Positions 59,796 through 64,000 of a stretch of 64,000 bases of DNA are shown here, one piece after another; position 1 is the stretch's first letter, and each line of letters starts with the position of its first letter. Where the stretch lies: positions 19,701 through 83,700 of the forward strand of contig JBHAZV010000006.1 of the NCBI GenBank assembly GCA_041781135.1, written 5' to 3'. Below the pieces are notes generated by a model, which searched no databases, was not told where the DNA came from, and saw only the letters and a list, made by a program, of their open reading frames with translations. The position numbers and the translations under genes were made by a program. The DNA comes from JAUMXJ01 sp041781135 (GTDB lineage: Bacteria > Bacillota > Clostridia > Peptostreptococcales > Acidaminobacteraceae).

Positions 59796-60941
59796 TTACT
59801 TGGCGTACTTGTTCAAAACCTCGCAGCCATCGCTTGTGACGAGCACTATATCCTCAACCCTGACCCCGATGCCGCTCTCGGTATGGTAGATTCCTGGCTC
59901 TATCGAGAATGTCATGCCTTCGCTACAAACACTGGAGCTTGCCGCAGAGACATCAGGAAACTCATGCACTGCAATCCCTATGCCGTGACCAAGCCTGTGC
60001 GTAAAAAATTTTCCGTAGCCTCTTGCCTCGATATAATTTCTCGCCGCAGCATCAACTTCCGAAAGGGGTACGCCGGGTTTTACAGCCGCAATTCCGGCAA
60101 GGTTTGCATCGCGAACAATCTCGTATATTTCTACATATTTTGCAAGCTCTGCACTGCATTCGCCCAGTGGGGTTATCGTTCCGTCGACGCCAAGTACATT
60201 TTTTCCATCGAAGAGCAAACCGCCGCTCACCCTGAAAAAGCTGCGCGTCATGTCGGAACAGTAGCCGTCTTTAATAAAGCCTTGATCTATTATTATGGCA
60301 TCGCCGACCTTTAAGCGTACGTCAGACGCCGGTTCGTGATGCGGCTGTGCGGAGGTGCTTCCAAAACATACGATCGGCTCAAAGCTGATTCCTTCTGCGC
60401 CGAGCCTCTCGCTTATTTCGAGCAGCTTTTTTGCCGCAGCTTTTTCGGATATTCCAAGAGCTTCGCCGCTTGCAAGAAACAGTGCAAACTCGCCTATTAT
60501 GCGGTCGTTCAGCAGAGAAGAATCGCGCATTTTTCGGCATTCAGCCTCAGACTTATACATCCTCATTTCATCCACTACGCAAGAACCGTCAGTAAATTTT
60601 GAGCCACCAAACCTCTCCATCATCGGGAGCAGGAATTTTGCTGCAAGAAACTTGTCTACACCGATTGTCTTTGAGTCTCCGAGCGCCTTTATTGCAAGCC
60701 CTATGTAATCGTCGGTATCTTTGAAAAACACGCGGACCGCTTCGGCGGTTGCAGCTTTCGCCTCTTCGAAGAACATTTCCGGCAGAATGTAGTGAAGAGA
60801 ATTTTCAGTCACTGCAAGCAGGTACATCCTCTCGCCCGGAATTATTCTGCACCCGGTGAAGTAGTACACCGAATCCGGGTCGCAGAGCAGCAGCGCATCA
60901 AGACCGCGTGCTTTCATCTCTTTTCTAAGTTTCGAAATCAT
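59796..60941 (-). CDS. M24 family Xaa-Pro peptidase
   Basis: A dinuclear metallopeptidase of 381 residues with a creatinase-type N-terminal domain (RGLDALLLCDPDSVYYFTG) and a pita-bread catalytic domain. Metal ligands are in IIDQGFIKDGYCSDMTRSF (two Asp, about 235-250), HRLGHGIGIAVHE (His, about 320), FSIEPGIY (Glu, about 350) and GVRVEDIVLV (Glu, about 363). It removes N-terminal residues preceding proline, or splits Xaa-Pro dipeptides. Its ATG has GGAGAGG. A promoter lies at 60989-61018. Confidence 0.92.
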   Translation of the reverse strand: MISKLRKEMKARGLDALLLCDPDSVYYFTGCRIIPGERMYLLAVTENSLHYILPEMFFEEAKAATAEAVRVFFKDTDDYIGLAIKALGDSKTIGVDKFLAAKFLLPMMERFGGSKFTDGSCVVDEMRMYKSEAECRKMRDSSLLNDRIIGEFALFLASGEALGISEKAAAKKLLEISERLGAEGISFEPIVCFGSTSAQPHHEPASDVRLKVGDAIIIDQGFIKDGYCSDMTRSFFRVSGGLLFDGKNVLGVDGTITPLGECSAELAKYVEIYEIVRDANLAGIAAVKPGVPLSEVDAAARNYIEARGYGKFFTHRLGHGIGIAVHEFPDVSAASSSVCSEGMTFSIEPGIYHTESGIGVRVEDIVLVTSDGCEVLNKYAK

Positions 60942-60988
60942 CTCAACCTCTCCAAATAAATATTTATTATCAGTATATCATACCTTGC

Positions 60989-61018
60989 ATTATATCAGGT
61001 ATTTTTTGCATTAGACAA
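60989..61018 (-). promoter_or_regulatory. Putative promoter of the M24 peptidase gene
   Basis: Minus-strand TTGTCT (61013-61018), 18 bases, TATAAT (60989-60994). The -35 lies at the edge of the first copy of a 58-base duplication. Confidence 0.55.
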
Positions 61019-61114
61019 AAAAACGGACGCACCGTCTGCACGCCGCAAACATCCAGGGCTTTTTGCATTAAGCAAAAGACAAATGCACTGTCTGCCTGCC
61101 GCGACCCACAAAGC
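61001..61114. repeat. Imperfect tandem duplication of about 58 bases
   Basis: Copy one starts TTTTTTGCATTAGACAAAA (from 61003) and copy two CTTTTTGCATTAAGCAAAA (from 61059). Both continue with a GCAC-GTCTGC-GCCGC pattern. The two have diverged by several substitutions and small gaps. They fill the divergent spacer between the M24 and rpiB genes. Confidence 0.75.
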
Positions 61115-61117
61115 TTA

Positions 61118-61146
61118 TTCACAAAATATCCAAAAAAAGCTATAAT
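61118..61146 (+). promoter_or_regulatory. Promoter of rpiB
   Basis: TTCACA (61118-61123), 17 bases, TATAAT (61141-61146), about 38 bases before the rpiB ATG. Confidence 0.8.
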
Positions 61147-61184
61147 AAAACGAAAAAAGAATACATTAAGTTTGGAGGCGGCAT

Positions 61185-61625
61185 ATGATTGCAATCGGCG
61201 CAGACCATGGCGCATTTGCTCTGAAAGAGATAATAAAAAAATATCTTGCCGACAAAGGCTACAAAGTAAAGGATTTCGGCACATATAGCCCGGAGAGCGT
61301 GGATTATCCGCAGTATGCGGCGTATGTTGCGCAGGCGGTCGCATCCGGCACAGCGGAGCGCGGAATATTGCTGTGCGGCACAGGTATAGGTATGAGCATA
61401 GCGGCAAACAAGCACCGCGGCATCAGAGCTGCACTCGTATGCGACCCTCTCTCCGCGCGTCTTACCAGAGAACATAACGACTCAAATATTCTCTGCTTGG
61501 GGGCGAGAATCATCGGCGAGGAACTGGCAAAGGAAATAGTAAATGTCTGGCTCAGCACAGAATTTTCAGGAGATGAAAGGCATTCGAGGCGCATTGACAT
61601 GCTGGAATCGGGCGGTTTGCGCTGA
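61185..61625 (+). CDS. rpiB: Ribose-5-phosphate isomerase B
   Basis: Interconverts ribose-5-phosphate and ribulose-5-phosphate. The 146-residue RpiB/LacAB fold starts MIAIGADHGAFALKEIIKKY and has YAAYVAQAV, the phosphate/active-site loop LCGTGIGMSIAANKHRGIRA (catalytic Cys and GTGIG), and REHNDSNILCLGARIIG. It has a GGAGGCGG site and its own promoter. It is followed by a glycosyltransferase gene 54 bases downstream. Confidence 0.95.
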   Translation: MIAIGADHGAFALKEIIKKYLADKGYKVKDFGTYSPESVDYPQYAAYVAQAVASGTAERGILLCGTGIGMSIAANKHRGIRAALVCDPLSARLTREHNDSNILCLGARIIGEELAKEIVNVWLSTEFSGDERHSRRIDMLESGGLR

Positions 61626-61679
61626 ATCGTCATCTTTAATTAGTTTCAGAATTAAATATCACATAGGAGAGATCTGGTA

Positions 61680-62831
61680 ATGAGCATAAAAGTTGGCCTG
61701 TTAAACGATTCGTTCACCCCGCAGGTGGACGGCGTTGTTATGGCGGTAAGGAACTACGCAAAAATACTGAACGAAAAATACGACGGCGCAGTGGTTGCCG
61801 TGCCGAGCTTTCCCGATTATAATGATATCGAACCGTACAAAGTAATCAGGTATCCCTCGACGTCCGGAGGCGCAAAAATCGGCTACCGCATAGGAAATCC
61901 ATTTTCTGTAAAGACAGTGCACGCCCTTAAATCCGAAAAGGTCAATATTCTTCATGCTCATTGCCCGTTTTCCGCCGCAGTGCTTGCAAGGTTTGCACGC
62001 AAACAGATAAAAGTTCCGATGGTGCTCACATATCATACAAAGTTCGATATCGACCTCGAAAAGCGCGTAGGGCTCAGCGGTCTGAAATTCGCCTCTAAAA
62101 AACTGATACTCAACAATATAAAAGCCGCAGACGAGGTTTGGGCAGTTTCGAACGGCGCGGGCGAAAGCCTCAGGAATATAGGTTATCACGGAGATTTCAG
62201 AGTTATGGAGAACGGCACCGATTTTGAAAGACGCCGCGCTTCAAAACATGAAACAGACCAGCTGCGCGCGCTGTACGGGCTGCGCGACGAGGTCATATTC
62301 CTGTTTGTCGGAAGAATGATGTGGTACAAGGGCGTAAAACTGACGCTCGACGCACTCAGCGTAATCGCAGGCAGAGGAGCGGATTTCAAAATGATTTTTG
62401 TTGGCGACGGCTACGACAGAAACGACATCATCAAGTACGCTGCCGATCTCGGACTCTCAGCTAAATGCATATTCCCGGGGCTTGTCTCCGACAGAGAAAA
62501 GCTAAGAGTATATTACAGTCTCGCTGACTTATTCCTCTTTCCTTCGCTTTATGATACAAATGGCCTGGTAGTCAGGGAAGCCTCCGCGTGCGATCTTGCA
62601 TCGGTAGTTATACGAGGCAGCTGCGCCGCCGAAAGCGTTCCCGATGAGGGGGCTGCCATACTTATCGAAGAAAGCGTGGAATCTTACGCTGAAGCACTTC
62701 ACAGAGCAGTTATCGACCGCGAAAAATTAGCTTCCCTCGGCCGAGCCGCCGGGGATCGCATTTATCTCTCATGGGAGGATGCCGTGGCAAAAGCGTACCT
62801 GCGCTACGGAGAGCTCATCAAAAGTTACTGA
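61680..62831 (+). CDS. Glycosyltransferase family 4 protein
   Basis: A GT-B enzyme of 383 residues: N-terminal KVGLLNDSFTPQVDGVVMAV and HAHCPFSAAVLARFARK, acceptor-side HTKFDIDLEKRV, then the nucleotide-sugar domain with VGRMMWYKGVKLTLDAL and a late EASACDLASVVIRGSCAAE containing the conserved Glu. The sequence order matches diacylglycerol glucosyltransferase and cell-wall mannosyltransferase relatives, so a membrane glycolipid product is likely but not proven. It is probably cytoplasmic and membrane-associated. The start has GGAGAGATC. Confidence 0.88.
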   Translation: MSIKVGLLNDSFTPQVDGVVMAVRNYAKILNEKYDGAVVAVPSFPDYNDIEPYKVIRYPSTSGGAKIGYRIGNPFSVKTVHALKSEKVNILHAHCPFSAAVLARFARKQIKVPMVLTYHTKFDIDLEKRVGLSGLKFASKKLILNNIKAADEVWAVSNGAGESLRNIGYHGDFRVMENGTDFERRRASKHETDQLRALYGLRDEVIFLFVGRMMWYKGVKLTLDALSVIAGRGADFKMIFVGDGYDRNDIIKYAADLGLSAKCIFPGLVSDREKLRVYYSLADLFLFPSLYDTNGLVVREASACDLASVVIRGSCAAESVPDEGAAILIEESVESYAEALHRAVIDREKLASLGRAAGDRIYLSWEDAVAKAYLRYGELIKSY

Positions 62832-62886
62832 TCATACCAGTAATTCTATCTCAATCTGCGAGTAATGACCGACAAAATATACTATA

Positions 62887-62961
62887 TTGTAAAATGATGC
62901 GTAAAAGTGATAGAATAGGGTTTGTTCGGTAGTTTGCTATATGCCTATAGCTCTCACCGAA
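62887..62961 (+). promoter_or_regulatory. Promoter followed by a two-tier hairpin, upstream of the lipoprotein gene
   Basis: TTGTAA (62887-62892), 18 bases, TAGAAT (62911-62916). Immediately downstream, TTCGGT (62925-62930) pairs with ACCGAA (62956-62961). Inside them GCTATA (62936-62941) pairs with TATAGC (62946-62951) around TGCC. The hairpin would form the extreme 5' end of the mRNA. The rest of 62832-63080 shows no gene. Confidence 0.5.
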
Positions 62962-63080
62962 TAGACCATATAAGCATACTTTGTTCATTTGCCGCGTAAT
63001 TTCAATTATAAATTTTTATACGCAGCAAACAAGCTTGGATACTTATTACAGTCAAACATCATCTGAAAAGGAGGATTCTA

Positions 63081-63626
63081 ATGAACAGAATCAACAAAAA
63101 ATCGATACTGTCACTGTTGATAGTCCTGCTTGCTTCGTGCGTGATTTTCGCCGGCTGCGGCGACAGCAGCAAAAAGCCGATAGAGGCAAAGGATGGATAT
63201 GCAGAAGGCAGAATAGGAGACTCATTCAAAACCTACTTCTTTGTTTACTCCATAGACAGCGTCAGCTTCGTTAAGGAATACGCAGGAGTAAAAGCGCAGG
63301 AAGGCAATCATTTTATCGATGCCGTTATAACCATTAAAAACACATTTGAAAACGAAATCCCTCTATGGCTAAGTGATTTCCAGATCCAGTGGGACATCAA
63401 TGAAAATGACGAAAACTTTGATTATGCTCTAAGCATCGATTCTGAAAACACTTTATCCGACGGATACAAGCTTCAGAAAGCAGAAACCATCACAAAGCAC
63501 TATATATTCGAAGTTCCCGAAAACTCCAAAAAATATTCTATATCTTTCTTGGAAATCTTTGACGACGGCACGGAAACCGGCAAAGACGGAGATGTATTCT
63601 TCACATATTTCGAGAACAATAAATAG
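63081..63626 (+). CDS. DUF4352-like lipoprotein
   Basis: A 181-residue surface lipoprotein. The signal peptide ends in the lipobox FAGC (VIFAGCGDSS, cysteine at about 26). The mature part is an immunoglobulin-like beta-sandwich with GNHFIDAVITIKNTFENEIPL and ITKHYIFEVPENSKKY, the pattern of DUF4352 proteins that often modulate cell-envelope or antibiotic responses. The precise function is unknown. The start has AAAAGGAGGATTCTA. A terminator follows at 63660-63683. Confidence 0.82.
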   Translation: MNRINKKSILSLLIVLLASCVIFAGCGDSSKKPIEAKDGYAEGRIGDSFKTYFFVYSIDSVSFVKEYAGVKAQEGNHFIDAVITIKNTFENEIPLWLSDFQIQWDINENDENFDYALSIDSENTLSDGYKLQKAETITKHYIFEVPENSKKYSISFLEIFDDGTETGKDGDVFFTYFENNK

Positions 63627-63659
63627 TCGCGATAATACAAAAATCGTATATTCCATACA

Positions 63660-63683
63660 AACCGGCATTCGTGCCGGTTTTTT
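63660..63683 (+). terminator. Intrinsic terminator of the lipoprotein gene
   Basis: CCGGCA and TGCCGG (stem 63662-63677) around the stable loop TTCG, followed by six Ts. Confidence 0.92.
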
Positions 63684-63875
63684 GCTATAATCAGCATATT
63701 AATTTTTAAGGCAGCCGATTGAAGCAACTACTACACCGCCGGGCACTGTATGCATGCCTGCCTGTGCCGTTATAACCATCAAAAACTGATAAAATGCACA
63801 AAAACCGCTGAACTGCGGAAAACGAACAACAAATTCCCTGCGCCTTCTTGTAATCATTTTGTAACAATAAATTTG

Positions 63876-63904
63876 TTGACATCGCAACTGCGTTTTGCTA
63901 TTAT
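63876..63904 (+). promoter_or_regulatory. Promoter of tRNA-Ala
   Basis: TTGACA (63876-63881), 17 bases, TATTAT (63899-63904). The spacer 63684-63875 before it contains no gene I can support. Confidence 0.85.
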
Positions 63905-63923
63905 GTTGAAGTCGCGAGAGCGC

Positions 63924-63999
63924 GGGGGATTAGCTCAGTTGGGAGAGCACCTGCTTTGCACGCAGGGGGTCAAGAGTTCGAGTCTCTTATCCTCCACCA
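63924..63999 (+). tRNA. tRNA-Ala (TGC)
   Basis: A 76-base cloverleaf with encoded CCA at the right edge of the window. Acceptor strands GGGGGAT and ATCCTCC include one G-T pair. The anticodon stem-loop is CCTGC TTTGCAC GCAGG with anticodon TGC, and the T loop is TTCGAGT. In this class of genomes tRNA-Ala(TGC) often belongs to an rRNA or tRNA cluster, which would continue beyond the window. Confidence 0.96.
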
Positions 64000-64000
64000 A

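Noticed and set aside
63699..63887. 62-codon minus-strand frame between the lipoprotein terminator and tRNA-Ala
   Set aside because: No ribosome binding site, no recognisable motif, and it runs across the tRNA promoter.

Overview
The window reads as chromosome from a Gram-positive anaerobe of the class Clostridia. Supporting signs are the tig-clpP-clpX-lon-engB order, strong AGGAGG-type ribosome binding sites, small clostridial families (YaaR, DegV, DUF4352), glutamate formiminotransferase with a cyclodeaminase, an AtoE-type short-chain fatty acid carrier, and no respiratory genes. Family XIII / Anaerovoracaceae would fit, but that is inference. Most genes lie on the minus strand.

Region by region. 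1-9930: a partial SPFH-domain gene, the PepD dipeptidase, then a proteostasis block (recX, tig, clpP, clpX, lon, engB, cyclophilin) and an unknown membrane-anchored protein. 10075-17269: a MATE exporter, a fusion of an AIR-synthase-like domain with an XTP/dITP pyrophosphatase, ligA and pcrA. 17283-22562: a YaaR / FlhB-tail / FliK-like trio, a DMT transporter and a degenerate sensor-kinase-like protein. 22807-24391: initiator tRNA, degV and a marR gene with a visible operator. 24392-30785: an AT-rich accessory region full of scars. It holds an ABC exporter beside the SPASM end of a lost radical-SAM enzyme, a truncated XRE regulator, tRNA-Ser, an IS481-like element with a frameshifted transposase, a truncated AAA_4/HTH gene, a methyltransferase-acetyltransferase pair behind a leader ORF and terminator, and two cut genes meeting head to head. 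30859-40146: lysS, a polysaccharide deacetylase, dusB, coaX, a transglutaminase, and the methionine importer metQNI. 40215-46280: an M42 peptidase, a small type IV pilus-like set with PilT but no PilB, and rarA. 46326-52393: degV, fchA, hutI, ftcD, a threonine dehydrogenase and asnS. 52457-63999: a two-component system, an aminotransferase with a tiny winged-helix partner, a prolyl oligopeptidase, AtoE, an M24 peptidase, rpiB, a glycosyltransferase, a lipoprotein and tRNA-Ala.

The most notable signal lies upstream of metQNI. A 37-codon leader ORF with its own Shine-Dalgarno site carries nine internal methionine codons and is followed by a strong intrinsic terminator. This is the layout of classical ribosome-mediated attenuation, where a Firmicute would be expected to use a SAM riboswitch or T-box. 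A second leader-ORF/terminator arrangement precedes the methyltransferase gene. Three genes (10075, 22562, 52457) lack a Shine-Dalgarno site and have a -10 hexamer exactly six bases before the ATG, suggesting leaderless mRNAs.

All calls come from reading the sequence and the conceptual translations. No database search was run.
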